Assembly: GCA_903901045.1 (NCBI GenBank)
Contig: CAIUPP010000087.1
Location: 1-36,959, forward strand
DNA: 36,959 bases
Direction of reading: 5' to 3'
Source of the DNA: an uncultured Planctomycetota bacterium
Lineage (GTDB): Bacteria > Planctomycetota > Brocadiia > CAIUPP01
The stretch's first letter is position 1. Every line of letters begins with the position of its first letter. Positions 24,470 to 32,286 of this stretch are shown here, one piece after another. The notes beneath the pieces were generated by a model that was not told the origin of the DNA, ran no database searches, and worked only from the letters and a program-made list of their open reading frames with translations. Position numbers and translations under genes: made by a program.

Positions 24470-25729
24470 TCACACGTCGTGATACCCCAGGCTCTTGAGC
24501 CGTTCGAGCGCGGCGGCCTTCTCAGCGTCGGTCATCTCCATGCCGGGCATGCGCTCGACAGCCATTGCGTCGAGTGCCCCGCGCAGCCGGGCGGCGATGT
24601 CGGGGGAGGACCTGGCGATGTCCCTGCGCTCGCCGGGGTCCGCCGCCAGGTCGAACAACTCCGGCTTGAAGCGGTTGTTGAACGGGGCATAAATGTACTT
24701 GTAGCGGTTCTCCGTGCGCAGCGCCGCCAGCGCCAGATCCTTGTTGAAGTATTGCGCGCCGGCGACCTCGGTGTAAGCGTCCCGGTGTTCGCCGGGCGCG
24801 CCGCGCACCATCTCCATCAGGCTCCGGCCGGTCAGCCCCGCCGCCGGGGCCGCGCCCCCCAGCTCCAGAATCGTCGCCGGGATGTCCACGTGGCGCACCT
24901 GCTTTTCCGACGCGCCATGGGGGATCACTCCCGGCCCGTGGAGAACCAGAGGCACCTTGATCAACTCGTCGTAGAGCATGTGCCCATGCCCCTCCCAGCA
25001 GCCGCGCAGCGCGTGCGCCGGGTGGCGCGACGTCAGGTGGTGCTTGTGCAGGAACATGTACAGCCGCTTGCGGGCCTTCTTCCATTTCCGTTCGCGCGCG
25101 GACTGGGTGATCATCTCGCCATGGTCGCCGGTCAGCGCCACCACGGTGTTCTGCGGGAGCGCCTGGAGGAGCCGCCCGAGATAAAGGTCCAGGCTCGATA
25201 CCGCGCGCGCATACGAGGTCTTCCCGCATCGGTCGTTGTCGCACTCCGGGAGCACGCGCCGCTTCAGGTGGACCTCCCAGAGGTGGAGCAGCATGAACCA
25301 GGGGGCCGGGGGCGTCGCGCGGAACTTCGCCAGCAGCGCATCCCCCCACTCCCCGTACAGCGTCACTTTCTTCGAGCGGAAGCGGTATTCGTCGAAGCCG
25401 CGGTTGAGGCCCGCCTCCTCGGCCAGCGGGCCGGAGACCTCCGCGACCGTGCGATACCCCGCCGCGCGCAGCATTTCCGGCAGCGTGCGGACTCCTTCCG
25501 CCAGCCGATGCCCGTACAGCGACCGGATGCCGGTCTCGAAGGGGTACTTTGCGGTCAGCAGGCAGCCGAAGGCGGGGGTGGTTTGCGTGTTGGTGGTGAT
25601 GGTGTTCAGGAAGGAGAAACCCCCCGCGCGCATGGCGTCCAGCGTGGGAGTGTGCGCCAGCCCGGGCTGGTAGACGTGATCCGCCCGCAGGCAGTCCACG
25701 ACCAGAAGGAGTATGTTTGGTCGGCTCAC
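24470..25729 (-). CDS. Sulfatase-like alkaline-phosphatase-fold hydrolase with Thr nucleophile
   Basis: 419 aa. The metal sites of the superfamily are present: NILLLVVDCLRADH near the start, TGDHGEM in the middle and a His in GHGHMLYDE. The core position that is Cys or Ser in CxPxR sulfatases reads TTPAF (Thr50-Phe54). Formylglycine cannot form there, so it is probably a phosphohydrolase or phosphotransferase with a Thr nucleophile, not a true sulfatase. No signal peptide, so it may act in the cytosol. GTG start at 25729 with GCGAGG 4-5 nt upstream; the longer frame runs into a REP-like repeat and is rejected. Confidence 0.82.
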   Translation of the reverse strand: MSRPNILLLVVDCLRADHVYQPGLAHTPTLDAMRAGGFSFLNTITTNTQTTPAFGCLLTAKYPFETGIRSLYGHRLAEGVRTLPEMLRAAGYRTVAEVSGPLAEEAGLNRGFDEYRFRSKKVTLYGEWGDALLAKFRATPPAPWFMLLHLWEVHLKRRVLPECDNDRCGKTSYARAVSSLDLYLGRLLQALPQNTVVALTGDHGEMITQSARERKWKKARKRLYMFLHKHHLTSRHPAHALRGCWEGHGHMLYDELIKVPLVLHGPGVIPHGASEKQVRHVDIPATILELGGAAPAAGLTGRSLMEMVRGAPGEHRDAYTEVAGAQYFNKDLALAALRTENRYKYIYAPFNNRFKPELFDLAADPGERRDIARSSPDIAARLRGALDAMAVERMPGMEMTDAEKAAALERLKSLGYHDV

Positions 25730-25745
25730 GGGGCCTCGCCTGATC

Positions 25746-25805
25746 GGGAAAAGGGGGTCAGGCAACTTTTCCAACGACGGAAAAGCAGCCAGACCCCTTT
25801 TCCTC
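25746..25805. repeat. REP-like palindrome, copy 2
   Basis: AAAAGGGGGTCAGGC and GCCAGACCCCTTTT outside, CTTTTCC and GGAAAAG inside. It lies in the leader of the sulfatase-like gene. Confidence 0.7.
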
Positions 25806-25814
25806 CCTCGTCCA

Positions 25815-25880
25815 AATCAGAAATCGCAATTCACAGGTGCGCGCGGCGCACCGCGTAATCAGTAATCTGCAATCGTCGTT
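25815..25880. repeat. Short inverted word repeat (AATCAGAAATC/GTAATCTGCAATC)
   Basis: AATCAGAAATCGCAATTC, then a GGTGCGCGCGGCGCACC palindrome, then AATCAGTAATCTGCAATCG. The words are like those of 2357-2400 but more degenerate. Confidence 0.5.
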
Positions 25881-25881
25881 C

Positions 25882-26460
25882 TTACGCCGTCAACCGTCCC
25901 TCGATGGCCATCACGATATCCGCGAAGTTGAACAGCAGCGGGCCGACCACCGTGGGGGTGCCGTCGACGGGGAGGTCCACGTCCCGGCTCATCAGGTCCC
26001 CCTCCTTCATGCAGAAGAACCAGAGGTTCGGATAGGTGCCGCGCGGGTAGCGCTTGTGGTCCTCGCGGCGCCCGATCATGCAGAAGGTGTCGTTCCGCGA
26101 CTTCCCCATCGACTTTTTCAAACGCAGAATCTTGTCGTACTGGTCGTGCAGGCGCGCGTCGCTGAAGGGGTTCACGTCGAGGACGACCACCTGCGCGGCG
26201 ACGGCCCCATCGGCGCTGGAGTGGTCGGTGTACTCCCAGCCCTGCGCCTTCACCACCGGGCGGAGGTTCTGCTCCAGGAAGAGGCGCAGGTCGTTGTTCA
26301 GGGTCATCACCACCACGCGCTTGCGGCTGGCGGCCAGTTCCCCGTGCACGCTCATCTTCTGATATTCGACGTACTTCTGCGCGCCGGCTTGCGAAGCCTG
26401 GAAGCCTCCGGGGGCCGGCGCGGCCTTCCCGCCGAACAACGATCTGAAAAATCCGGCCAT
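25882..26460 (-). CDS. Soluble protein of unknown function
   Basis: 192 aa, not recognised. The start is ATG 26460. It opens MAGFFRSLFGG, followed by an Ala/Pro/Gly-rich stretch. The body (about 45-192) has alternating strands and helices: RVVVMTLNNDLRLFLEQNL, then VAAQVVVLDVNPF, then LWFFCMKEGDL. This order loosely recalls a response-regulator or Rossmann-like fold, but the acidic residues are not clearly placed. An extended -10 promoter (TGCTATACT, minus strand) is upstream. No operon partner. Confidence 0.75.
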   Translation of the reverse strand: MAGFFRSLFGGKAAPAPGGFQASQAGAQKYVEYQKMSVHGELAASRKRVVVMTLNNDLRLFLEQNLRPVVKAQGWEYTDHSSADGAVAAQVVVLDVNPFSDARLHDQYDKILRLKKSMGKSRNDTFCMIGRREDHKRYPRGTYPNLWFFCMKEGDLMSRDVDLPVDGTPTVVGPLLFNFADIVMAIEGRLTA

Positions 26461-26536
26461 GGACGTCGTGCATCCTAACGAAGGCAAGCCGCGATGAAAG
26501 ACGGGCCTGTGCGCAACAGGGAGTCAGCGCAAAGTC

Positions 26537-26545
26537 AGTATAGCA
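26537..26545 (-). promoter_or_regulatory. Extended -10 promoter of the unknown gene
   Basis: Minus-strand TGCTATACT; TATACT occupies 26537-26542. No good -35 at 17 bp. The predicted leader is about 70 nt. Confidence 0.45.
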
Positions 26546-26574
26546 ATCTCGCAAAAATCGCGCCAGCCGTCGTT

Positions 26575-26615
26575 AAAACAGCGCGGGCGGACGACGCGCT
26601 GTCGCCCGCCCGCGC
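26575..26615 (-). terminator. Rho-independent terminator of the DUF1559 gene
   Basis: On the minus strand, GCGCGGGCGG (26606-26615) pairs with CCGCCCGCGC (26581-26590), followed by TGTTTTAA. It lies 16 bp after the DUF1559 stop. Confidence 0.75.
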
Positions 26616-26631
26616 TCTGTATCAGACAGGA

Positions 26632-27792
26632 TTACTTGACGTCAGCGCCGGCGTTGGTGTCGAAGGTGTTCCAGACGAGGAACCCTTCCGTAGCGCCGGA
26701 GATGAGCGAGGGGCCAGTGGCGTCAGCAACGGTATCGACGACCGGCGCCCAGATGGAAGCGATCGAGGCGCTGTCCTTTACGTTATCCGTGACGACGCCG
26801 TCCACAATGGTGGTGCCGGCATGCATGTGGGTGTTGGAGACGTTCCAGTACATGATCTTCTGCTGCGGATCGCCGATCCACTTGGCGCTCCAGTCGCCGT
26901 AGAGGACGTTATAGCCGTCGCGATGGGCGAAGGTGCCCATGCCCAATTCGCCGGCCGCGTCCTTGCGGGAGAAGCTGTCGGAAACCAGCGAACGGTTGCC
27001 CAGCAACTTCTGCGTCTTGAACTGCGGGCAGCCGACGGTCGCATCCAAGGTGGGCTTCACGGTATCGAAGAGGCCGGCGTTCTTCAGCGCGCCCGCGGAA
27101 TCGCACTTGGTGATGGGCACGTCGCGGTAGTTGTAGTTGCTCTGGAAACCGTAGGAATCGGTGTCCCCCGAGACCCAACCGTTCGTCACCTGAATGGGCC
27201 AGTTGCCCTGGAGCAGGGACTTGCCGCTGAAATCGCCCAGGCTCTTGAGCTCGACCTGCTTGCTGAGTCCCTTGCCCGCGCAGAAGTCCGGCAGCATGCT
27301 ATCGCCGGCGGTCGGGCAGATGATGGACTTGGTGTCGCCGATGTAGCCGGCGGCGAAGAGATTGCCGAGGCCAACCGGGCCGACATGCAGGATGCCGCTG
27401 TTGGCGGTGGCGACGGTGGAGCCTTCCCCGATGGCGATCGTGCGGAACAAGGAAGCGCCGGGGATAGTGTTGCCGTCGGTGAGCGGCGTCATGTTGACGG
27501 ACTGCGTGGCCCCGCTGATGATCTGCTTGTACACCACGACACCGGCGGCGGAAGCGGGATCAACGCCGTAGCCCGGGTAGCAGGGCAAGTAGTTGGCGTA
27601 GTCGCTGGCGTAACTTTCCAGCCCGCGCGCGTACTGCGTCAGATTGTTCAGGCAAGCCGTCCGGCGCGCTTTTTCGCGGGCGGAGGCCAGCGCGGGAAGC
27701 AACATTCCGGCCAGAATAGCGATGATGGCTATCACGACCAGCAGCTCGATCAGGGTGAACGCGCTCGTCAGGGCATCCCAGTATCTCTTCAC
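26632..27792 (-). CDS. DUF1559 / type IV prepilin-like (general secretion protein G-like) surface protein
   Basis: 386 aa. The N-terminus has a prepilin leader and methylation motif: short basic leader, cleavage before FTLIELLVV, then a hydrophobic helix and [16 protein letters not shown]. The long C-terminal domain ends with [17 protein letters not shown], the H-x-DG-NVLYGD type motif of DUF1559 proteins, which are expanded in Planctomycetes and Lentisphaerae. It would be processed by a prepilin peptidase and displayed at the cell envelope. GTG start at 27792 with GGAG 7 nt upstream. It has a strong promoter, a ~180-nt leader and a terminator, which suggests high regulated expression. Confidence 0.92.
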   Translation of the reverse strand: MKRYWDALTSAFTLIELLVVIAIIAILAGMLLPALASAREKARRTACLNNLTQYARGLESYASDYANYLPCYPGYGVDPASAAGVVVYKQIISGATQSVNMTPLTDGNTIPGASLFRTIAIGEGSTVATANSGILHVGPVGLGNLFAAGYIGDTKSIICPTAGDSMLPDFCAGKGLSKQVELKSLGDFSGKSLLQGNWPIQVTNGWVSGDTDSYGFQSNYNYRDVPITKCDSAGALKNAGLFDTVKPTLDATVGCPQFKTQKLLGNRSLVSDSFSRKDAAGELGMGTFAHRDGYNVLYGDWSAKWIGDPQQKIMYWNVSNTHMHAGTTIVDGVVTDNVKDSASIASIWAPVVDTVADATGPSLISGATEGFLVWNTFDTNAGADVK

Positions 27793-27977
27793 AGTCTTCT
27801 CCTTCTCAGTAATTCCAACGTTAATGAAAATCCGTCGTGTAATGGCAACACGACTCCGTACTCGTACGACATGATGGGTATCGACGACCTCCTTCCACTC
27901 CCCTGTTTGCCCAAGTCCTTCCGCCCCATGCCCACTTTTACAACTGCCCCGTTGTGAAAAGCGCCAATGAGGGCTGC
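27793..27977 (-). promoter_or_regulatory. Long structured 5' leader of the DUF1559 gene
   Basis: About 180 nt with no ORF. Near its 5' end, CTTTTCACAAC / GTTGTAAAAG (27935-27961, one bulge) closes a GGGGCA loop. Near the start codon, GTCGTGT / ACACGAC (27834-27854) forms a 7-bp stem followed by GGATTTTC, which is attenuator-like. I do not recognise a known riboswitch. A regulatory RNA, a stability element or a thermosensor are open possibilities. Confidence 0.45.
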
Positions 27978-28006
27978 TTTCTACCACTTTCGCCGGGGAG
28001 TGTCAA
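27978..28006 (-). promoter_or_regulatory. Promoter of the DUF1559 gene
   Basis: Minus strand TTGACA (28001-28006), 17 bp, TAGAAA (27978-27983). Confidence 0.6.
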
Positions 28007-28078
28007 GGGAAGACTCGGCAGAAAGTGCTGTGCTTAATGGCCGTCGCGCGACACGATTTCCAGCCGAACGAACCTCCC

Positions 28079-28107
28079 TTGCTACGGCGCGCGGGCGGGT
28101 CTACAAT
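28079..28107 (+). promoter_or_regulatory. Promoter of the yfcE-like gene
   Basis: TTGCTA (28079-28084), 17 bp, TACAAT (28102-28107); 44 bp before the ATG. Confidence 0.6.
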
Positions 28108-28151
28108 CTGCATTCGTTTCGGGCCGCGGGGAACAGGAGGAAGGAACCCAC

Positions 28152-28646
28152 ATGAAGATCGGCGTGCTTTCCGACTCGCATGACAATCTCCCCAACATCC
28201 GGCGCGCGCTGGAACTGCTTCGCGGCGCGGGCGCGGAGGCGCTCCTCCACGCCGGGGACTTGGTGGCCCCCTTTGCCGTGCGCGAACTGCTCAAGTTCGA
28301 CGGGGCCGCGTACGGCGTCTTCGGCAACAACGACGGGGAACGCACCGGCATTCGAGCGCTTTGGAAAGAGGTGTACGACGCGCCACACCTCTTCACGCTC
28401 GGCGGACGCCGCATCGTCGTCATGCACGATTGGATTCCGCCGGACAAGCTTCCCGCCGACCTTCGCCGCGCGGAGGTCTTCATCTTCGGCCACAGCCACA
28501 AAGCCGCCCTGAGCCGCGACGCGGGCGGCGCGCTCCTGATCAACCCCGGCGAAACCGGCGGCTGGCTCACCGGCAAACCCACCGTGGCGATCCTCGACAC
28601 TGAAAAGATGGAGGCGAAACTGCTGAGTGTGCGGAATGCAGAATGA
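28152..28646 (+). CDS. YfcE/MJ0936-family metallophosphodiesterase
   Basis: 164 aa. All the calcineurin-like metal motifs are present: DSHDN (6-10), GDL (35-), GNND (58-61), MHD near 95 and GHSH near 117. The family hydrolyses phosphodiesters with two divalent metals; the natural substrate is generally unknown. AGGAGG precedes the ATG. The final residues VRNAE and the stop lie within a CAGAATG-word repeat, so the C-terminus looks like a recent extension or replacement. Confidence 0.92.
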   Translation: MKIGVLSDSHDNLPNIRRALELLRGAGAEALLHAGDLVAPFAVRELLKFDGAAYGVFGNNDGERTGIRALWKEVYDAPHLFTLGGRRIVVMHDWIPPDKLPADLRRAEVFIFGHSHKAALSRDAGGALLINPGETGGWLTGKPTVAILDTEKMEAKLLSVRNAE

Positions 28647-28743
28647 AGGCGACGGCACGCGGGAATTCATTGTCCACTTCTGCATTCTGAACTCTGCACT
28701 CTCGGGAGCGCTTGCGCGCCCCTCATGCACCCTGCATTCTCAT
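28629..28743. repeat. 7-bp CAGAATG-word repeat, inverted, overlapping the gene end
   Basis: Left part GGAATGCAGAATGAAGG (28631-) and right part CTGCATTCTGAACTCTGCACTCTC (28680-), with a further CTGCATTCTCATC at 28732. It is the same family as 13312-13356. It supplies the last codons of the upstream gene. Confidence 0.65.
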
Positions 28744-28751
28744 CCTTCCCC

Positions 28752-28780
28752 TTGTTCTTTTCCCCGGCCTGCGGTAGATT
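28752..28780 (+). promoter_or_regulatory. Promoter of the PEGA lipoprotein gene
   Basis: TTGTTC (28752-28757), 17 bp, TAGATT (28775-28780). Confidence 0.45.
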
Positions 28781-28811
28781 GCTGTTGTCATTCACGTCGA
28801 AAGGATCGCTG

Positions 28812-29261
28812 ATGTTTCAGACCTTCTGGCGCGCCCGCGCCGTTGCCGGGGCGCTGGCGCTGGCCGCCGCCCTCGCGCTGCTGTGCGGCGGCTGCGTCGA
28901 GCGCAAAATTCTCCTGCGAAGCGACCCCCCGGGCGCGCGCGTCCTGCTCAACGGCGTCGACGTCGGCGCGACCCCGGTGGATGTCCCGTTCCAGACCTAC
29001 GGCGTGTTCGAAGTCGTCGCCAGCGTCCCACACCACGCGCGGCTGCGCACGGTGGCGCCCATTGAGCCGCCCTGGTGGGAGACGATCCCGCTCGACCTGT
29101 TCGTCGAGAATCTCTGGCCCTGGACGGTGTACGACCATCAAACCGTCATGCTCACCTTTCCCCCGCTGGTCAGCGACGAGGGAGGCGTGACCCAGCGCGA
29201 AGGGGAGTTGCGCCGCCGCATGGAAGCGGGCGAGCCCGCCCCCGAGGGGAAGCAGCCTTGA
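28812..29261 (+). CDS. PEGA-domain lipoprotein
   Basis: 149 aa. A long Ala/Leu signal helix ends in the lipobox LCGGC. A PEGA-type domain follows (LRSDPPGARVLLNGVDVGATPVDVPF), with the P-G-A and G-x-TP spacing of that surface-layer-associated fold. A Trp-rich segment (PPWWETIPLDLFVENLWPW) then precedes a polar tail. It is probably anchored on the periplasmic face. AAGGA gives the ribosome site. The stop TGA overlaps the TTG start of the RNase H gene, so they are coupled. Confidence 0.83.
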   Translation: MFQTFWRARAVAGALALAAALALLCGGCVERKILLRSDPPGARVLLNGVDVGATPVDVPFQTYGVFEVVASVPHHARLRTVAPIEPPWWETIPLDLFVENLWPWTVYDHQTVMLTFPPLVSDEGGVTQREGELRRRMEAGEPAPEGKQP

Positions 29262-29872
29262 CGGATACGCCATCCCCCGAACGCCGCCTGCTGCGCTCCG
29301 TCTACCGTCACCTCGATATTCCCGCGCTGCTGACGGAGCATCCCGATCTCTCGCGCGATGACGTCGTCACGCTTTTTCGAAAGCTCGACGGGCTGCTCGA
29401 ATCCCCCGCCCCCGCTCCCGCTCCCCTGCGCGCGCCCGCGCGCGCGGCGGCGGAGCTCTCCCCCGGCGCGCTCGTGCTGTACACCGACGGCGGCTCGCGC
29501 GGGAATCCCGGCGTCGCCGCGTACGGCGCGGTGCTCATGGATGCGCAGGGGGGCGTCCTGGAAGAGCATGGAGAGTGCATCGGCCACGCCACCAACAACG
29601 AGGCGGAGTATCGCGGCCTCCTGGCCGGCCTGCAGATGGCCGCCCACCGCGGGACGTCCGAACTGATCATCCGCGCCGACAGCGAATTGATGGTCCATCA
29701 GTTGAACGGGCGCTACAAGGTGAAGAGCCGCGGCTTGATGCCGCTGTTCATCGAGGCGCGGCGGCTGCTGGAAGGGTTCCGCGCCTGGCGGGCGGAGCAT
29801 ATCCCGCGCGCCCAGAACTCCCGCGCCGACGCCCTGGCCAACGACGCCATGGACCGCGCCAAGAAGGGCTGA
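29258..29872 (+). CDS. Ribonuclease HI with an N-terminal helical extension
   Basis: 204 aa. The RNase H domain (about 68-204) has all four acidic residues: YTDGGSRGNPG, NNEAEYRGL, RADSELMVHQL and RADALAND. It degrades RNA in RNA-DNA hybrids. The first 60 residues form a predicted small helical domain (RRLLRSVYRHLDIPALLTEH) followed by a Pro/Ala linker; this is absent from E. coli RNase HI and may bind nucleic acid. The TTG start at 29258 overlaps the upstream stop, with GAGGGGAAG before it. Confidence 0.88.
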   Translation: MTDTPSPERRLLRSVYRHLDIPALLTEHPDLSRDDVVTLFRKLDGLLESPAPAPAPLRAPARAAAELSPGALVLYTDGGSRGNPGVAAYGAVLMDAQGGVLEEHGECIGHATNNEAEYRGLLAGLQMAAHRGTSELIIRADSELMVHQLNGRYKVKSRGLMPLFIEARRLLEGFRAWRAEHIPRAQNSRADALANDAMDRAKKG

Positions 29873-30053
29873 CGGCGATGGCTTCACCGCGGAGACGCGG
29901 AGAACGCTGAGAACGGCAAATCGGGTCAACGGCGACCACGACGGCCTCATGGGCCGTTCTTTGTGAGCTCCGTGGTGAACACCCTCTCCGTTAACCTGAA
30001 CCGCCGTTCTCCGCGCTCTCAGCGTCTCTGCGGTGAACCCCGCCGTCGTCGCC
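29871..30053. repeat. Inverted CGCGGAGA-word repeat
   Basis: Left arm 29883-29917 (TTCACCGCGGAGACGCGGAG..., words CGCGGAGA, CGCGGAGAA, CGCTGAGAA); right arm 30002-30038 reads the reverse complement. The outer ends are TGACGGCGATGG and CCGTCGTCGCCGTC. It overlaps the stop codon of rnhA and occupies the gap before the ADH synthase gene. Confidence 0.75.
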
Positions 30054-30056
30054 GTC

Positions 30057-30086
30057 TTGACTTCCCCCCGCAAATAGTCCGATAAT
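30057..30086 (+). promoter_or_regulatory. Promoter of the aromatic-pathway genes
   Basis: TTGACT (30057-30062), 18 bp, GATAAT (30081-30086); about 45 bp before the ATG. Confidence 0.5.
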
Positions 30087-30131
30087 GCCCAACGGCCAAC
30101 GATGGCCATTTCCACAGGAGGATTCCCCGTC

Positions 30132-30929
30132 ATGATCGGCAAGAGTATTCGTCTCGAGCGCATCATCAACCGCAACTCGCGGCGCACGGTGATCGTGCCC
30201 ATGGACCACGGCATTACCCTCGGGCCCATCCGCGGCCTCACCGATATGGCCAAAACGGTGGATGGCATCGTCAACGGCGGCGCCAACGCCATCGTCCTGC
30301 ACAAGGGGATCGTTACCGCCGGGCATCGCGGCTCGGGGCAGGATATCGGGCTGATCCTCCACCTCTCCGCCAGCACCTCGCTGAGCCCGGACCCGAACGC
30401 GAAGGTGGATGTCACGGAAGTGGAGGAGGCGGTGCGCCTCGGAGCCGACGCGGTGAGCGTCCACGTCAACCTCGGCGCCGATACGGAAATGGATATGCTC
30501 CGCAGCCTCGGGCAGGTCGCCAAGAAGTGCACCGACTGGGGAATGCCGCTGCTGGCCATGATGTACACCCGCGGCGAGAAGATTCAGAACCCCTTCGACG
30601 TCAAGTACGTCAAGCATGCCGCGCGCGTCGGGGCGGAACTGGGCGCCGACGTGGTCAAGGTCGTCTACACCGGCAACCCCTCCAGCTTTGTCGAGGTCGT
30701 CCAGGGCTGCCCCGTGCCCGTGGTCATCGCCGGGGGGGAGAAGATGGAATCGGACGAGGAGATCTTCACGATGGTCGCCGGGGCGCTGAAAGCCGGATGC
30801 GCCGGGGTGAGCATCGGGCGCAACATCTTCCAGCATCGCCGCCCGATCCGCATGGTCGAGGCGATCAGCGCCATGGTCCACCATGACAAGTCCGTCCAGG
30901 CCGCCATGCGCGTCGTCAAAGCGCGGTGA
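30132..30929 (+). CDS. 2-amino-3,7-dideoxy-D-threo-hept-6-ulosonate (ADH) synthase, DhnA/AroA' type
   Basis: 265 aa of the class I aldolase DhnA family. [11 protein letters not shown] lies near residue 22, the Schiff-base Lys is in [10 protein letters not shown], and the phosphate-binding [13 protein letters not shown] is near the end. In methanogens this enzyme condenses a 6-deoxy-5-ketohexose phosphate with aspartate semialdehyde as the first step of an alternative shikimate route. Fructose-bisphosphate aldolase is the other option for the fold. The next gene is dehydroquinate synthase II, the second step, which favours ADH synthase. GGAGG stands 9 nt before the ATG. Confidence 0.88.
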   Translation: MIGKSIRLERIINRNSRRTVIVPMDHGITLGPIRGLTDMAKTVDGIVNGGANAIVLHKGIVTAGHRGSGQDIGLILHLSASTSLSPDPNAKVDVTEVEEAVRLGADAVSVHVNLGADTEMDMLRSLGQVAKKCTDWGMPLLAMMYTRGEKIQNPFDVKYVKHAARVGAELGADVVKVVYTGNPSSFVEVVQGCPVPVVIAGGEKMESDEEIFTMVAGALKAGCAGVSIGRNIFQHRRPIRMVEAISAMVHHDKSVQAAMRVVKAR

Positions 30930-30937
30930 AGCGAACG

Positions 30938-31137
30938 ACCCGTGTAGCGCGGGCTTTAGCCCGCGAGTCGTAGGTGGCGCGGACTATCCAGTCCGCGTCG
31001 CGGGCGGTACGCCCGCGGGCGTTTCGGATGCGGTAGAAACGAACAATGATCGCGGGTTTGATAACCCGCGCCACATCGGTCTTCTTGCGGACACGTCTAG
31101 CCGTTGCAGGGGCGCAGCATGCTGCGCCCTGGCCTCA
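30938..31137. repeat. Composite palindromes, modules C, A, B and D
   Basis: C 30945-30968 (TAGCGCGGGCTTTAGCCCGCG), A 30977-30998, a short GCGGGCGGTACGCCCGC hairpin (31000-31018), the connector GGTAGAAACGAAC, B 31048-31073, D 31107-31132 (GGGGCGCAGCATGCTGCGCCC). It fills the 225 bp between the two aromatic-pathway genes. Confidence 0.82.
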
Positions 31138-31154
31138 TGGAAGAAGGGAGTCGC

Positions 31155-32147
31155 ATGAAACGGGTCTGGGTTCGCATCATCCCCTGGAACAAGCAGGTGG
31201 CCGTCAGCGCGCTGGAATCGGGCGCGGACGCTGTGCTGCTGGCCAAGGGAGACGCGCCGCGCATGAAGGAGCTTGGGCGCATGATGATCGTGGCCCCGGA
31301 CGGCGACCTGGTTCCCGGCCGCGACCTGATCGAGATGGAGGTGCGCTCCAAGGCGGACGAAGTCGCCGCCGCCAAAGCCCCCGCCGACAAGTTCCTCCTG
31401 CTGCGCATGAGCGACTGGACGATCATCCCGCTGGAGAACCTGATCGCCCAGCGCGGGAACATCCTGGTCGAAGTCGCCGACGCCGAGGCCGCGCGCACCG
31501 CCATGGGCATCCTCGAAAAGGGCGTGGACGGCGTCCTCTTGAACAGCGCCGACCCGAACGAAGTCCGCAAAGCCGTCGCCATCGTGCGCGAAATGAGCGA
31601 GACCGTCGCGCTCGAAACGGCCACGGTGCGCGAGGTGCTCCCGCTGGGGATGGGGGACCGCGTCTGCGTGGACACCTGCTCGAACATGGCCCCCGGCCAG
31701 GGGATGCTCGTCGGCAACACCACCGAGGGGTTCCTGCTGGTGCACTCCGAGACGCTGGAGAACCCGTACGTCGCCGCGCGCCCCTTCCGCGTCAACGCGG
31801 GGGCGGTGCACGCCTACACCCTCGTCCCCGGCGGCAAGACGCGTTACCTGAGCGACCTGAAGGCCGGCGATGAGACGCTGGTGGTGGACCCCGCCGGGCG
31901 CACGCAGGTCGCCTACGTCGGCCGCGCCAAGATCGAGCGCCGCCCGCTGCTGCTGGTGAAAGCCGAGGCCGGCGGCAAGGAGATCGCGCTGGTGCTCCAG
32001 AACGCCGAGACGATCCGCCTGACCACCCCCGAAGGAGGCTCCATCAGCGTCGCCGCGCTGAAGGCCGGGGACAAAATCCTCGCCCACCGCATGGGCGGCG
32101 CGCGGCACTTCGGGATGAAGGTCACGGAGACGCTGAAAGAACGGTAA
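31155..32147 (+). CDS. 3-dehydroquinate synthase II (AroB')
   Basis: 330 aa. The sequence is that of the archaeal-type enzyme (MKRVWVRIIPWNK, ENLIAQRGNILVEV, GMGDRVCVDTCSNMAPGQGMLVG, then NAGAVHAYTLVPGGKTRYLSDLKAGDE). It is unrelated to bacterial AroB. It carries out the NAD-dependent oxidative deamination and cyclisation of ADH to 3-dehydroquinate. Together with the upstream gene it makes dehydroquinate without DAHP. GGGAG stands 5 nt before the ATG; a longer frame reads into a palindrome and is rejected. Co-transcription with the upstream gene would have to pass the repeat cluster. Confidence 0.92.
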   Translation: MKRVWVRIIPWNKQVAVSALESGADAVLLAKGDAPRMKELGRMMIVAPDGDLVPGRDLIEMEVRSKADEVAAAKAPADKFLLLRMSDWTIIPLENLIAQRGNILVEVADAEAARTAMGILEKGVDGVLLNSADPNEVRKAVAIVREMSETVALETATVREVLPLGMGDRVCVDTCSNMAPGQGMLVGNTTEGFLLVHSETLENPYVAARPFRVNAGAVHAYTLVPGGKTRYLSDLKAGDETLVVDPAGRTQVAYVGRAKIERRPLLLVKAEAGGKEIALVLQNAETIRLTTPEGGSISVAALKAGDKILAHRMGGARHFGMKVTETLKER

Positions 32148-32268
32148 CGGCAGGATCTGCGGCGCGGCGTTGACAAGATGACAAGATAACGCAAGATGAG
32201 GGCAACGACAGCCGTTTGTCATCCTGTCCATCTTGTGATCTCGTCTCGACTTGGCCGTTGCCGTTTCC
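32144..32268. repeat. Inverted GACAAGAT-word repeat
   Basis: Left arm 32169-32199 (GACAAGAT, GACAAGATAA, CGCAAGATGA); right arm 32215-32247 (TGTCATCCTGTCCATCTTGTG). The spacer has GGGCAACGAC. Outer ends TAACGGCAGG and CCGTTGCCGTTTCC. It fills the gap before the GTPase gene. Confidence 0.75.
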
Positions 32269-32286
32269 TTTACATCAGGACGAACT

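Noticed and set aside
26494-27957. A 487-codon plus-strand frame opposite the DUF1559 gene
   Set aside because: The prepilin motif, promoter, ribosome site and terminator are all on the minus strand.
29138-30568. A 476-codon minus-strand frame across the RNase H and ADH synthase genes
   Set aside because: It crosses two well-supported genes and a repeat, with no domain of its own.
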